Positions 1 to 8,235 of a DNA stretch of 42,503 nucleotides are shown here, piece after piece. The notes beneath the pieces are model-generated. The model searched no databases and had not been told where the DNA came from. It worked only from the letters and a program-made list of their open reading frames with translations. Numbering within the stretch: the stretch's first letter is position 1; each line of letters starts with the position of its first letter. A program made the translations under genes and the position numbers. The DNA is from Corallococcus terminator (lineage in GTDB: Bacteria > Myxococcota > Myxococcia > Myxococcales > Myxococcaceae). The stretch covers positions 1 through 42,503 of the forward strand of contig NZ_RAVZ01000037.1 of NCBI RefSeq assembly GCF_003611635.1, given 5' to 3'.

Positions 1-207
1 AGCTCGGGGGCGCCGCGGGGGCTGATGCCCGCGAAGCCCCAGGGGGAGCCTCCTTGCCAGCCCGGTTGCGTCGAACCTGACGGAACCCGGAAGGGTCACC
101 AGCACCCCGTGGACAGACGCTCCCGGTGCATGGGCCGGTGGCGTGGGGATTGCTAAATGTCACCGCGAAGCCCGGGCATGCCTCCCGGGTGAGGCACCCC
201 AGCCGCG
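1..207. other. Left-edge non-coding stretch, possible 3' end of a gene
   Basis: No complete gene lies here. On the plus strand a frame is open from the window edge to a TGA at 78-80. It would encode a short Ala/Gly/Arg-rich tail ending in ARLRRT, with myxobacterial-looking codon use, so it could be the last 25 residues of an upstream gene cut by the window. The evidence is weak because other frames are also partly open. The remaining 127 bases lead into the DUF3142 gene and hold one inverted repeat, described separately. Confidence 0.25.
179..196. promoter_or_regulatory. Inverted repeat before the DUF3142 gene
   Basis: TGCCTC and GAGGCA form perfect 6-base arms around CCGGGT. The right arm contains the only GAGG in the leader of the gene starting at 208, about 13 bases before its ATG. 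The element could be an operator or a small hairpin that masks the ribosome site. Function is inferred only from position. Confidence 0.3.
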
Positions 208-984
208 ATGACCTCCGAACCTCCCATCCACAGCGTGTCCCCGGCGCCACGACGTGGCCTGCTGGCCGCGGCCTTCCTCGCGCTCCTGTGCGTGCCGCTG
301 TCCCCGCCTGAAGCGGCCCCACCGCCCCGGCTGGTCCTCTGGGCCTGGGAGCGGCCAGAAGACCTCCGCTTCCTCGCCGGACGGCCCGTGGACGTGGCCT
401 TCCTGCTGACGACGCTCGACCTCACCGACACGGACGTGCACGCGCACCCCCGCCGGCAGCCGCTCCGGCTCCCGCCGGGCATCCCGCTGAAGGCCACCGT
501 GCGCCTCCAGATGCTCCCGGGGGCCTCGCTCGCGCGCTTCAGTCCCGAGCGCCTGCGCGCGCTGTCCGAACGCCTGGCGGCCCTGGTGCGGCGTCCGGAT
601 GTCACGTCGCTCCAGCTCGACTTCGACGTGCGCGCGTCGGAACACGACGCCTACGTCTCGCTGCTCCAGGACCTGCGCGGGCGCCTTCCTTCGGGCATGC
701 CCCTGTCCATCACCGGGCTGGCGTCATGGTGCGCGCCAGGAAGCTGGATCACCCGCGCGCCGGTGGACGAAGTGGTGCCGCAGCTCTTCCGCCTGGGCGC
801 GGAGGCTCCCATCTGGCGGGCCCGTTTCGCGCGCGGGCTGCCCCCTCCGTGCGCGGGCAGCATGGGCCTGGCGATGGATGAGTGGCAGGCCGTGCCTCCC
901 GGTGTTTCGACCCTCTACCTCTTCAACCCCCACCCGTGGACGCAGTCCGCGTTCGCGCGAGCCGTGGCGGAGACGCAATCATGA
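208..984 (+). CDS. Exported DUF3142 domain protein (TIM-barrel, glycosidase-like)
   Basis: A 258-residue protein. The N-terminus has a twin-arginine-like basic patch (APRRG), a hydrophobic run (LLAAAFLALLCVPL) and a small-residue region, so it is probably exported. The rest fits the DUF3142 family: a strand VDVAFLLTT, then LQLDFDVRASE, the family's diagnostic acidic strand, where D and E recall sugar-hydrolase active sites, then the LSITGLASWC strand and a final YLFNPHPW strand. DUF3142 proteins are thought to be divergent (beta/alpha)8 glycosidase-like proteins with no known substrate. The stop overlaps the next start (ATGA at 981-984), so the two genes are almost certainly translationally coupled. 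The start at 208 has only a distant GAGG. A GTG a few codons downstream is an alternative, but it would shorten the basic n-region. Confidence 0.8.
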   Translation: MTSEPPIHSVSPAPRRGLLAAAFLALLCVPLSPPEAAPPPRLVLWAWERPEDLRFLAGRPVDVAFLLTTLDLTDTDVHAHPRRQPLRLPPGIPLKATVRLQMLPGASLARFSPERLRALSERLAALVRRPDVTSLQLDFDVRASEHDAYVSLLQDLRGRLPSGMPLSITGLASWCAPGSWITRAPVDEVVPQLFRLGAEAPIWRARFARGLPPPCAGSMGLAMDEWQAVPPGVSTLYLFNPHPWTQSAFARAVAETQS

Positions 985-3155
985 AGTCAGCATTCGTGGG
1001 TCTCGTCGGCCTCGCGGTCCTCCTGCCCTCCGCCGTCGCGGTGGCGTGTGGCGGCGGCGACGAATCCAGCTACGACGACACGGCGCATCCCGACGTCTCC
1101 CATGAGGCCTTCGCCGCCGGGCGACTGGGATTGCTGCGGGGAAGCCTCCGCACCAGGTACCTCGTCTACTCCTGGCGCACGATGATGGGCATTCCCACCA
1201 CCCCCGACGAACAGAAGCACGTGGTGGAAGGCTGGAGGAATGTCATCCAGGGCGCCCCCCACCAGGTCGCGGAGTGGGGAAGCCAGCAGTGGACCGCCGC
1301 CCGGAGCGAGGTCGTTCCCCAGCGGGAGGCAGCCCGGTTGCAGTTCGTCCTGGAGAATAACTACGCGGAGATCTCCCGCATCCACGCGGATGCCTTCGTC
1401 CGGGCCGCGAGCACCGCCCGGGTGCTCGCGAAGGAGTGGAAGTCGCGTCCGGCGCTGCTGGAGGAGTGGGTCCGCAACCAGGACGTCGTCTTCGGCGAAT
1501 GCGGCTCCCTGATGGAGTCGACTCCGGGAATCGAGATGGGACTGAAGCCCCGCGAAAAGAAGCGGCGCCAGTCCGAGCGTGCCTACCAGGAGGCGGCCTC
1601 GCTCTTCTACTGCAACAACTTCGACGCGGCGGCTGCCGCCTTCCAGGCCATCGCGGACGCGTCCGACTCGCCCTACCGCGCCCTGGGCGCCTACCTTGTG
1701 GCGCGCACCGCCGTGCGCCGTGCGCTGTTCGAGCAGCACCCCGAGTCATCGTCCTACGAGCGGAAGGTGACGGACGCCGACCGTGAGCGCTTCGCCCTGG
1801 CGGACCAAGCCATCGCGAAGGTGCTCGCGGATCCGAAACTGCGCGAGGTCCATGGGCCCGCCCGCCGCCTCCAGAGCCTCGTGCGCACCCGTCTGGATGC
1901 GCAGGCCTGGAACTGCGAGCTGCTGACCCGGGTGCTCGAACCGGGAACGGGGTCCGGGTTGAGCGCGCAGTTGGGCGACCTTCCGAACGAGTCCCTGGAT
2001 GGGAGTACCTGTTCCGCGCTCCCGCCGCCCGCGGCCGAACTCGTCGAGTGGTTCCAGTCGATGAAGTCCTTCGGGACCGAGGAGAACACCCGGGCTCCGC
2101 TCCAGGCCGCCGCCGTGGCCCACTGGAGGAAGACCGCGCACCTGCCCTGGCTCGTCGCGGCGCTGATGCTGTCCCGCGCGGATTCGCCGGGACTGCCGCA
2201 GTTGCTGGCGGACGCGGAGAAGGTGCCGCTGGCCTCATCGGCGGGCCTGACCCTCGCGTACCACTCCGTGCACCTGCTGCGTGAGCGAGGGGACCTCCCG
2301 GCGGCGCGTGCCCGGCTCGACGCGATTCCGCGGCCTCCCGCGGGGGAGATGCCCTACTTGAGCGCCCTCCTGCGCATGGAGCGCTTCGACCTGGCCCAGA
2401 ACTGGGAGGAGGTGCTCCAGACCACCACAGTGGAATATCCCCAGCCGACCGGTCCCGTGATCGTGGGGCTGTCGGAGAACGCGTGGCGCCTCGAGTCCCG
2501 GCTCACGGCGCGAAAGCTGAAGGCCTGGAGCGAAACGGTTCCCCAGGACTCCGCGCTGCGTCGGCGGCTGGCGTGGAACGCCTTCGGCCTGGCCTGCGTC
2601 GTGGGTGATGACGAAACGCTCCAGGCGGTGGCGACCTCGCTGGCGGGGACAGAACCCCTGGCCCGCGCGGAGCTCCTGGCCATCGTCGGACGGCCCACGC
2701 CCGAGGAGCGGCTCTTCGACGCGCGCTTCCTCCTGATGGGACTGCCCGCGGTGTCCGCGCGACTGACGTATGGGCGCGACATCACCACGTCCCCGACGTA
2801 CGACCTGACCGAGGACATCCGGCGCGGCGCCAACGGGTGGTGCGCGGTGCAAAAGGAGGTTCCTGTCACTCCGCCGTTCTCTTTCGAAACTCCCGAGGAG
2901 CGGGCGGCCGCCGCGGCGGAATGGAAGGCCCTGACCGAAGCGGGCGGTGCGGTGGCCTTCCACTCGCGCGTGGCGCTCGCCTGGGCCCAGGCGCACCCCA
3001 AGGACCCGCGCTCTCCCATCGCCCTCTTCCGCGCGGTGCGCGCGAGCAAGAACGGCTGCGGTCAGAACACCCCCGAAGCCCGGAAGGCCTTCTCCTACCT
3101 CCACAAGCACTACGGCAAGACGGAGTGGGCGAAGAAGGTCCGCTACGTCTATTGA
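981..3155 (+). CDS. Large exported helical protein coupled to DUF3142
   Basis: A 724-residue protein starting at the ATG that overlaps the upstream stop. The open frame extends further left, but the ATGA overlap and the signal sequence favour this start. MKSAFVGLVGLAVLLPSAV is a signal peptide running into AVACGGGD. The Cys at about position 23 could be a lipidated +1 residue, although the -3 residue is Ala, which is atypical for a lipobox. The mature part is almost all helix. Residues about 195-250 look TPR-like (an FYCNNFDAAAAAFQ segment followed by YRALGAYLVARTA). The C-terminus (AHPKDPRSPIALFRAV and later NGCGQNTPEA) resembles the end of large uncharacterised proteins that I recall seeing next to DUF3142 genes. 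No catalytic motif is visible. A scaffold or binding partner of the DUF3142 protein is the likeliest role, by inference only. Confidence 0.8.
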   Translation: MKSAFVGLVGLAVLLPSAVAVACGGGDESSYDDTAHPDVSHEAFAAGRLGLLRGSLRTRYLVYSWRTMMGIPTTPDEQKHVVEGWRNVIQGAPHQVAEWGSQQWTAARSEVVPQREAARLQFVLENNYAEISRIHADAFVRAASTARVLAKEWKSRPALLEEWVRNQDVVFGECGSLMESTPGIEMGLKPREKKRRQSERAYQEAASLFYCNNFDAAAAAFQAIADASDSPYRALGAYLVARTAVRRALFEQHPESSSYERKVTDADRERFALADQAIAKVLADPKLREVHGPARRLQSLVRTRLDAQAWNCELLTRVLEPGTGSGLSAQLGDLPNESLDGSTCSALPPPAAELVEWFQSMKSFGTEENTRAPLQAAAVAHWRKTAHLPWLVAALMLSRADSPGLPQLLADAEKVPLASSAGLTLAYHSVHLLRERGDLPAARARLDAIPRPPAGEMPYLSALLRMERFDLAQNWEEVLQTTTVEYPQPTGPVIVGLSENAWRLESRLTARKLKAWSETVPQDSALRRRLAWNAFGLACVVGDDETLQAVATSLAGTEPLARAELLAIVGRPTPEERLFDARFLLMGLPAVSARLTYGRDITTSPTYDLTEDIRRGANGWCAVQKEVPVTPPFSFETPEERAAAAAEWKALTEAGGAVAFHSRVALAWAQAHPKDPRSPIALFRAVRASKNGCGQNTPEARKAFSYLHKHYGKTEWAKKVRYVY

Positions 3156-4087
3156 GGCCCGCCCGGCGGGGGACGGAGCTGGCGGCGGTATTCGCCGGGC
3201 GTCTTGCCGACGTGGCGTTTGAAGGCCTTTCCGAAGGCGCTGTCCGTTTCATATCCGACCGCTTCCGCGATGGTCGTCAGGGATGCGTCGGGGTTCGCCA
3301 TCAACCGGCTGGCGGTGTGCATCCGCCAGCCCGTGAGGTACGTCAGCGGGCTCTCGCCGATGACCTTCTGGAAACGCTCCGCGAACGTCGAGCGCGACAT
3401 GCTGGCGAGCTTCGCCATGGACTCCACCGTCCAGGGATGTCGGGGCCGTTCATGCAATTGCTGGAGGACCCTGCCCAGTTGAGGATCCTCCAGGGCCCGG
3501 AGCCATCCCCCCTTCTCTGCGGGGAATGCTTCGACGTGCGCGCGCAGGGCGTGGATGAACAGCACGTCGGCCAGCCGGGTGGCGACGATTTCGTGTCCGG
3601 GGCGTCCCGCCTCCATCTCCGATGCGACCAACTGGATGATGGATTCCACCCACCGCGTGGAGCCCATGCCATCCGCCTTGATGTGCAGCACGCGGGGCAG
3701 GCCCGCGAGGAGCCGGTCGAGCCATGTCCCCGCGAACCCGAAGCTGAAGGAGATGAGGGTCGTCCGCGGCCCGTCTCCTCCGTGCCGCAGGACGCCGCCG
3801 CACCGGGCGCCCTGGGCCTCGTAGATTCCAGGCAGGGGCTGCGTGCGCGTCCGGGGTGAGTCCCGGAGCAGGTGCGGTGCGTTGCCCAGGATGAAGACCC
3901 AGTCGCCCGTGGCCAGGGCGATGCGCTGACCTTCGACCTCCAGCCAGCAGCTTCCGCGCGACACCGCGTGGAAGAAGCCCGGGTGTCCCAGATCGAGCTT
4001 GAGTCCCCAGGGGGCGCTCAGCTCCAGCCGGCCATACACCTCGGTCTTCAATTCAAGGCTGCGGAGCGAATCCGTCAGAACGTCCAT
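3149..4087 (-). CDS. AraC-family transcriptional regulator with cupin sensor
   Basis: A 312-residue regulator. Residues 1 to about 190 form a cupin-type sensor (AraC cupin_6 style; note GSCWLEVEGQRIALATGDWV followed by PHLL). Residues about 205-305 form the paired helix-turn-helix AraC DNA-binding domain, with the first motif at MAKLASMSRSTFAERFQKV and the second at IAEAVGYETDSAFGKAFKR, then the family signature GKTPGEYRRQ. It converges with the preceding gene, overlapping it by 7 bases at the stops. It diverges from the hydrolase gene at 4136 across only 48 bases, so it probably controls that gene and itself. The effector is unknown. Confidence 0.93.
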   Translation of the reverse strand: MDVLTDSLRSLELKTEVYGRLELSAPWGLKLDLGHPGFFHAVSRGSCWLEVEGQRIALATGDWVFILGNAPHLLRDSPRTRTQPLPGIYEAQGARCGGVLRHGGDGPRTTLISFSFGFAGTWLDRLLAGLPRVLHIKADGMGSTRWVESIIQLVASEMEAGRPGHEIVATRLADVLFIHALRAHVEAFPAEKGGWLRALEDPQLGRVLQQLHERPRHPWTVESMAKLASMSRSTFAERFQKVIGESPLTYLTGWRMHTASRLMANPDASLTTIAEAVGYETDSAFGKAFKRHVGKTPGEYRRQLRPPPGGPQ

Positions 4088-4135
4088 TCATCCCTCCCGG
4101 CCGGACGATTGAACCAGAAAAGCGGAGGTTCGCAC

Positions 4136-5596
4136 ATGGGGCGTCCGGGCTCGCGGGGCTATCCATGGGGCATGACCCTCGTTCAAACCACGGACGTTTC
4201 CAGGACGCAGGCACCGGGGGCGCTCGCCCTGATCCGGGCCGGGTGGGCCGCTTCGGTCTGCGTCGTCTTGCTCGCCACGCTTGCCACCCATGCCGCGCCG
4301 CACGTCCGGGGCATCGGCTTCTTCCCGGTGCTTCGCTACGCGGTCGTGACACCCGCGTGCGTCCTCGTCGCGGTCGCAGCGGCCTTCCTGTACCGGGCGC
4401 TCCTGGGACGTTCCTCGCGACCGCGCGCCACGCTGGCGGCGGCGCTGGTGGGACTGGCGTCGGTGGTGCTGGTGGTGATGGCGGCGGAGGGACCTCCCGG
4501 CCTCGTCGCGGCGGCCCTTCCGGCCGTGTTGGGTGTCGCTGTCGCGCTGGCCCTGCTCATCCCGCGCTTCGCTGCGCGGCCCCGCCGCTCGCGCGTCGGA
4601 ACCGCCGTGCTCATCGTCTTCGGCGCGCTCGAACTTCTCGGTGTGGCTCTGGCGCTCTCAAGCGAACGGGGCGTGCCACGCGGCGCGGGAGGGCTTGCCT
4701 TCGACATCCCACGCGAGCTGTTCGACGCCGACTCCCGGTTCATCACGCTGCCGAGCGGCGCCCGGGTCCACTATGTGGATGAAGGGGAGGGCGAGACGCT
4801 GCTCTTCCTGCACGGCAATCCGGCCTGGTCGTTCCAGTGGAGGGAGCTCATCCGGGGGCTTCGGGGTTCGTATCGTTGTATCGCGCTCGACTACCCCGGC
4901 TTCGGTCTGTCGGAGGCACCCGCCGGATTTGGTTTCACCCCGCGCGAGCAGAGTCGGGTCGTGGAGGAGTTCATGGAGCGCCTTCACTTGCGTGACGTGA
5001 CCCTGGTCATGCAGGACTGGGGCGGTCCCGTGGGGCTCGGCCTCGCGGGGCGACATCCCGAAAGGGTGCGGCAGGTCATCCTCGGAAGCACGTGGGCATG
5101 GCCCACGAACACGCGTGAGCCTCGCGGCATCTTCTCGGTCATCGCGGGTGGACCGGTGGGCGAGTTCGTGCAGGTGAACTTCAACGGCTTCGCCGCGTTC
5201 GGCCTCCAGAACGGCGTGGTCCGCGAGCTGCCTCCCGACGTCCTCGACACCTATCTGCGCCCGTTCCATTCCCTGGATCGCCGTGGCATCGCGGCGTTCT
5301 ATCCGGGGAGGATCACCGGCGACGCGGAGTACTTCGCGGAGGTCGAAGCCGGCCTCCCGCGTCTGGCGGACAAGAAGGCGCTGCTGCTCTGGGCGCTCCA
5401 GGACCAGGGCTTTCCCCGGGCCGACCTCGAACGATTCCAGCGGACCTTCCCGCGTCACAGGACCGTGGAGTTGCCCGAGGCGAATCATTTCTTCTTCGAG
5501 GACACTTCAGCCCAGGTGGTGTCGGAAATCCGAGCGTTCATGTCTCCAACTCCGTCCGTCCATCACGACCCGGGAGGGGCGACCGCGACACAATGA
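4136..5596 (+). CDS. Membrane-anchored alpha/beta hydrolase, haloalkane-dehalogenase-like
   Basis: A 486-residue protein. I chose the ATG at 4136 because GGAGG lies seven bases upstream; an ATG at 4172 is possible. Residues about 25-180 hold roughly five hydrophobic segments, and the rest is a cytoplasmic or periplasmic alpha/beta hydrolase. HGNPAWSFQWR (His226 onward) is the oxyanion-hole motif with the Asn and Trp used for halide binding in haloalkane dehalogenases. VMQDWGGPVG carries an Asp nucleophile (Asp294) rather than Ser, and EANHFFFED supplies the catalytic His451. An Asp nucleophile points to dehalogenase or epoxide-hydrolase chemistry rather than an esterase. The amino-terminal membrane domain is unusual for these normally soluble enzymes. 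The gene diverges from the AraC regulator, its probable controller. Confidence 0.88.
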   Translation: MGRPGSRGYPWGMTLVQTTDVSRTQAPGALALIRAGWAASVCVVLLATLATHAAPHVRGIGFFPVLRYAVVTPACVLVAVAAAFLYRALLGRSSRPRATLAAALVGLASVVLVVMAAEGPPGLVAAALPAVLGVAVALALLIPRFAARPRRSRVGTAVLIVFGALELLGVALALSSERGVPRGAGGLAFDIPRELFDADSRFITLPSGARVHYVDEGEGETLLFLHGNPAWSFQWRELIRGLRGSYRCIALDYPGFGLSEAPAGFGFTPREQSRVVEEFMERLHLRDVTLVMQDWGGPVGLGLAGRHPERVRQVILGSTWAWPTNTREPRGIFSVIAGGPVGEFVQVNFNGFAAFGLQNGVVRELPPDVLDTYLRPFHSLDRRGIAAFYPGRITGDAEYFAEVEAGLPRLADKKALLLWALQDQGFPRADLERFQRTFPRHRTVELPEANHFFFEDTSAQVVSEIRAFMSPTPSVHHDPGGATATQ

Positions 5597-5609
5597 AGAC
5601 AATCACATT

Positions 5610-5667
5610 CTTGATATTCAAGCGTGGCGGTCATTCGTGACTTCGAGCGCGTAACAATTCAAGTGTG
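5610..5667. promoter_or_regulatory. Paired 11-bp direct repeat upstream of the lyase/hydratase fusion
   Basis: ATTCAAGCGTG at 5616-5626 recurs as ATTCAAGTGTG at 5657-5667. The copies start 41 bases apart, close to four helical turns. The first copy is also the right half of the palindrome CTTGA-TAT-TCAAG (5610-5622). They lie in a relatively AT-rich gap of 154 bases ahead of the gene at 5751 and look like binding sites for a regulator not encoded next to them. Confidence 0.4.
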
Positions 5668-5750
5668 CAGCGCGGTGATGACATGGCGGAGATCCAATCG
5701 GGAGTCGCTCCCTCAATCTAGCGGGTGACTGGCTCCCAGAGGATTTCCCC

Positions 5751-7859
5751 ATGAAAGAAGTGTCTCGTCTTCCGCGCCCGCCTTCGGGCTGGCGAAGTCT
5801 GTTGTTCATTCCCCAATTCGCGTTCACCCGCGCCGCGCGGTTGTCCGCGGATTGCTTCGTCCTGGACCTGCAGGACGCCGTGCCGCTGGCCGCCAAGGCC
5901 GCCGCGCGTGCTGGCGTCATCGAAGCACTGAGGGGAGGGCTCTTCGACGGACGTCCCGTGGTCGTCCGGATCAACGAAGCGGACCTCCCTGAATTGCATG
6001 CCGCCGACCTGGAGGCGTGCGTGGGGCTGCCCGGCCTGACGGCGCTGATGCCGACGATGACCCACGGGCCGGAGGAACTGGATGCGCTGCACGAGCGCGT
6101 GGCCGCGCTGGAGCTCGCCCGGGGCCTGCCTCGGGGACACACCCGCTTCCTGCCGCTGCTGGAGACCCCCGCGGCCGTCCTGGAGGCGCGGCGGATGGCG
6201 CTCGCGGGCGGCGGGCGCAACCTGGGCGTGATGCTCGGGCATGGGGACCTCTTCCGGTTCACCGGCGCGACCGCGCACGCGGAGCTCACGCTCAGCCATC
6301 CCCGGAGCCAGGTCGTCATGGCGGCCCGGGCGGCGGGCATTGAACCCTTCGACACGCCCTACACGCACGTGGGGGACCGCATCGGGCTGGAGGCGCACGC
6401 CCGCGAGGGGCGCCTGCATGGCTTCACGGGCAAGTGCTGCCTGCACTCGGATCAGCTCGAGACCGTGAACCGTTGCATGACGCCACCGGCCGCCGAACTG
6501 GCCTGGGCCCGTCGGGTGACGCAGGCTCAAAGACAAGGCACGCTGTCCACGCTGACGCGCAAGGTGCCAGGACTCGCCGCGCCAGGGGCCAGTGAGGCTC
6601 CGGGGCCCTCCTCGGTGAACGAGGGAATGGCCATCGTGGAGGGACAGCTCATTGGCCCGCCCCACCTGAAGGCGGCGCACCGGATGCTCGCGCTCGCGCC
6701 ACCCCTGGACCCGGTCGCGGATGAAAATCAGGTCGTGGTGGGACGCCGGGTCTCACACGCGCTCGAACGCCCGCCGACGCTCGACGACCTCCTGCCCAAC
6801 CCCTACGAGATGACGGCGACCGCCGGGATGCGCGATCTCTGGGTCCAGTGCTTCTACTCACACGACCGCATCGTGACGAGCGCCCCCTTCGCGGCCCGGC
6901 TCGGGCTCACCGCGCCCGGCACCCTGCCGCTGCCCTTCATGATGGGCCTCTACCTGGCGTGCTGCATGTCGAGCACCCACGGCGCCATCTACCACCTGGG
7001 TTTCCGCAACGCGCGCCAGCACGCGCCGCTGCGGGTGGGGGACACTTACCGCCAGGAGATCCAGGTCCGGCGGGTGCGCAACACGGGCGACGGGAAGCGC
7101 GCCGTCGTGACGACCCACCGTCGGCTCATTCGCGTGGGCGACGAGGTTCCCGTCTTCACGCTCGACAAGCGCGAACTCTACCACCGCCAGCCGGAGTCCT
7201 TCGAACCCTCGCCCGCAGCCGCACGGATGGAGGAGGAGGAGCGTTCGCGAGCCCAGGCGTTCCGGACGACGCTCACGCAACGGGCCCAGGACGTGCTGCC
7301 GCGCGCGGAGGTGGGCGCCATGCCGTCCTTCGATGCGGGAGCGCTGCTGCTGCACGGCTTCGCGAGGCCGCTCGGCATCACCGCCAACCTCGCGCTTTCG
7401 ACCCAGCTCCTGGTGACCCATCCCATCCACCTGGACCACCACCGCTTCGATTTGGGACACGGCAGGGGCGTGGTGGTGAGCGGTGGGCTCGTCGTGTCCA
7501 TGACGCTGGCCGCGGCCGCGAGGGACCTGCACGAGGTCCTCTGGGAGGAACTGCTCGCCGCGGACAACATCCGTCCCGTGGCGCCCACGCAGACCGTGGG
7601 GGCCCTCTCGTATGTGCTCTCACGTGCTCCCGTCGAGGGCATGGACGGGCTGGAGGAACTGGTCGTGAAGACGCTCGGCGTGCTGGACCTCACGCCGTCG
7701 GCGGAGCTGGCGGACGTGCCGCTCCCACGGGCGCTCTTCACCTTCGAGAGCGAGCGGCCCTCGGCCTACGATGAGTTCTGCCGGCAGCACGGCCTCCAGG
7801 CCCTGGAGGGGCGCGTGGTGTGCGTCGCCACGCGTCGCATCGTGCGCATCCGTGCCTAG
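5751..7859 (+). CDS. Fused CitE-like CoA-ester lyase and MaoC-like (mesaconyl-CoA) hydratase
   Basis: A 702-residue two-part enzyme. Residues about 10-270 are an HpcH/HpaI-CitE lyase: SLLFIPQF at the start, FVLDLQDAVP, metal-binding Glu138 in LLETPAAV and Asp166 in GHGDLFRF, and the closing signature GFTGKCCLHSDQ. Residues about 345-700 are a double hot-dog MaoC-type hydratase (FMMGLYLACCMSST, then VTHPIHLDHHRFD and VVVSGGLVVSMTLAAA), closest by eye to mesaconyl-CoA hydratase. Together they could hydrate mesaconyl-CoA to beta-methylmalyl-CoA and split it to glyoxylate and propionyl-CoA, or run in reverse. An itaconyl-CoA/citramalyl-CoA pair is the alternative. These activities are normally encoded by separate genes. 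AGGA precedes the start. The end overlaps the convergent emfourin gene by a few bases. Confidence 0.85.
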   Translation: MKEVSRLPRPPSGWRSLLFIPQFAFTRAARLSADCFVLDLQDAVPLAAKAAARAGVIEALRGGLFDGRPVVVRINEADLPELHAADLEACVGLPGLTALMPTMTHGPEELDALHERVAALELARGLPRGHTRFLPLLETPAAVLEARRMALAGGGRNLGVMLGHGDLFRFTGATAHAELTLSHPRSQVVMAARAAGIEPFDTPYTHVGDRIGLEAHAREGRLHGFTGKCCLHSDQLETVNRCMTPPAAELAWARRVTQAQRQGTLSTLTRKVPGLAAPGASEAPGPSSVNEGMAIVEGQLIGPPHLKAAHRMLALAPPLDPVADENQVVVGRRVSHALERPPTLDDLLPNPYEMTATAGMRDLWVQCFYSHDRIVTSAPFAARLGLTAPGTLPLPFMMGLYLACCMSSTHGAIYHLGFRNARQHAPLRVGDTYRQEIQVRRVRNTGDGKRAVVTTHRRLIRVGDEVPVFTLDKRELYHRQPESFEPSPAAARMEEEERSRAQAFRTTLTQRAQDVLPRAEVGAMPSFDAGALLLHGFARPLGITANLALSTQLLVTHPIHLDHHRFDLGHGRGVVVSGGLVVSMTLAAAARDLHEVLWEELLAADNIRPVAPTQTVGALSYVLSRAPVEGMDGLEELVVKTLGVLDLTPSAELADVPLPRALFTFESERPSAYDEFCRQHGLQALEGRVVCVATRRIVRIRA

Positions 7860-8197
7860 CGATTGACGGTGTTCGGGGGCGCACGGGCCGCCGTGCGCTC
7901 CACCTGCTTGAGCAGGTCCAGGAGGGCGCGCAGGGAGGCGTCCTCCACGGGCTCAAGCAACTGGACGGAGTGGCGGCGTCCCCCCTCCTCGATGGTGAGC
8001 GTGTAGCGGGTTTGATCCGCCGCCCCCTTCGAAGCGGTGCCCACGCGGGCGGGCCGCTCGAAGAAGGAGGCGGCCTGGACGCTCCGGGTGATGGCCTCCG
8101 CCTGCGCGGGAGGCAGGTCCGCCAGGTTGAACAGACGGGGTCTGTTGAGGCCTGGAATGAAGGCGACCCCTCCCTCCCGCTTGAGCTCGATGCGCAT
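7856..8197 (-). CDS. Emfourin-like inhibitor of M4 metallopeptidase
   Basis: A 113-residue protein with no signal peptide. The opening MRIELKREGGVAFIPGL, the middle LPPAQAEAITRSVQAASFF, and the strand TRYTLTIEEGGRRHSVQL match the emfourin (M4in) family, small slow-tight inhibitors of protealysin-like peptidases. It lies 38 bases downstream of, and on the same strand as, the M4 peptidase gene, the arrangement described for protealysin and emfourin in Serratia. The CCGGGAGCGTGAG leader before the ATG supplies a ribosome site. The inhibitor would keep the matured peptidase in check inside the producing cell. Identification rests on family resemblance plus the gene pair. Confidence 0.88.
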   Translation of the reverse strand: MRIELKREGGVAFIPGLNRPRLFNLADLPPAQAEAITRSVQAASFFERPARVGTASKGAADQTRYTLTIEEGGRRHSVQLLEPVEDASLRALLDLLKQVERTAARAPPNTVNR

Positions 8198-8235
8198 CTC
8201 ACGCTCCCGGACGCCCGACGGGGCGCCCCGTGGTT

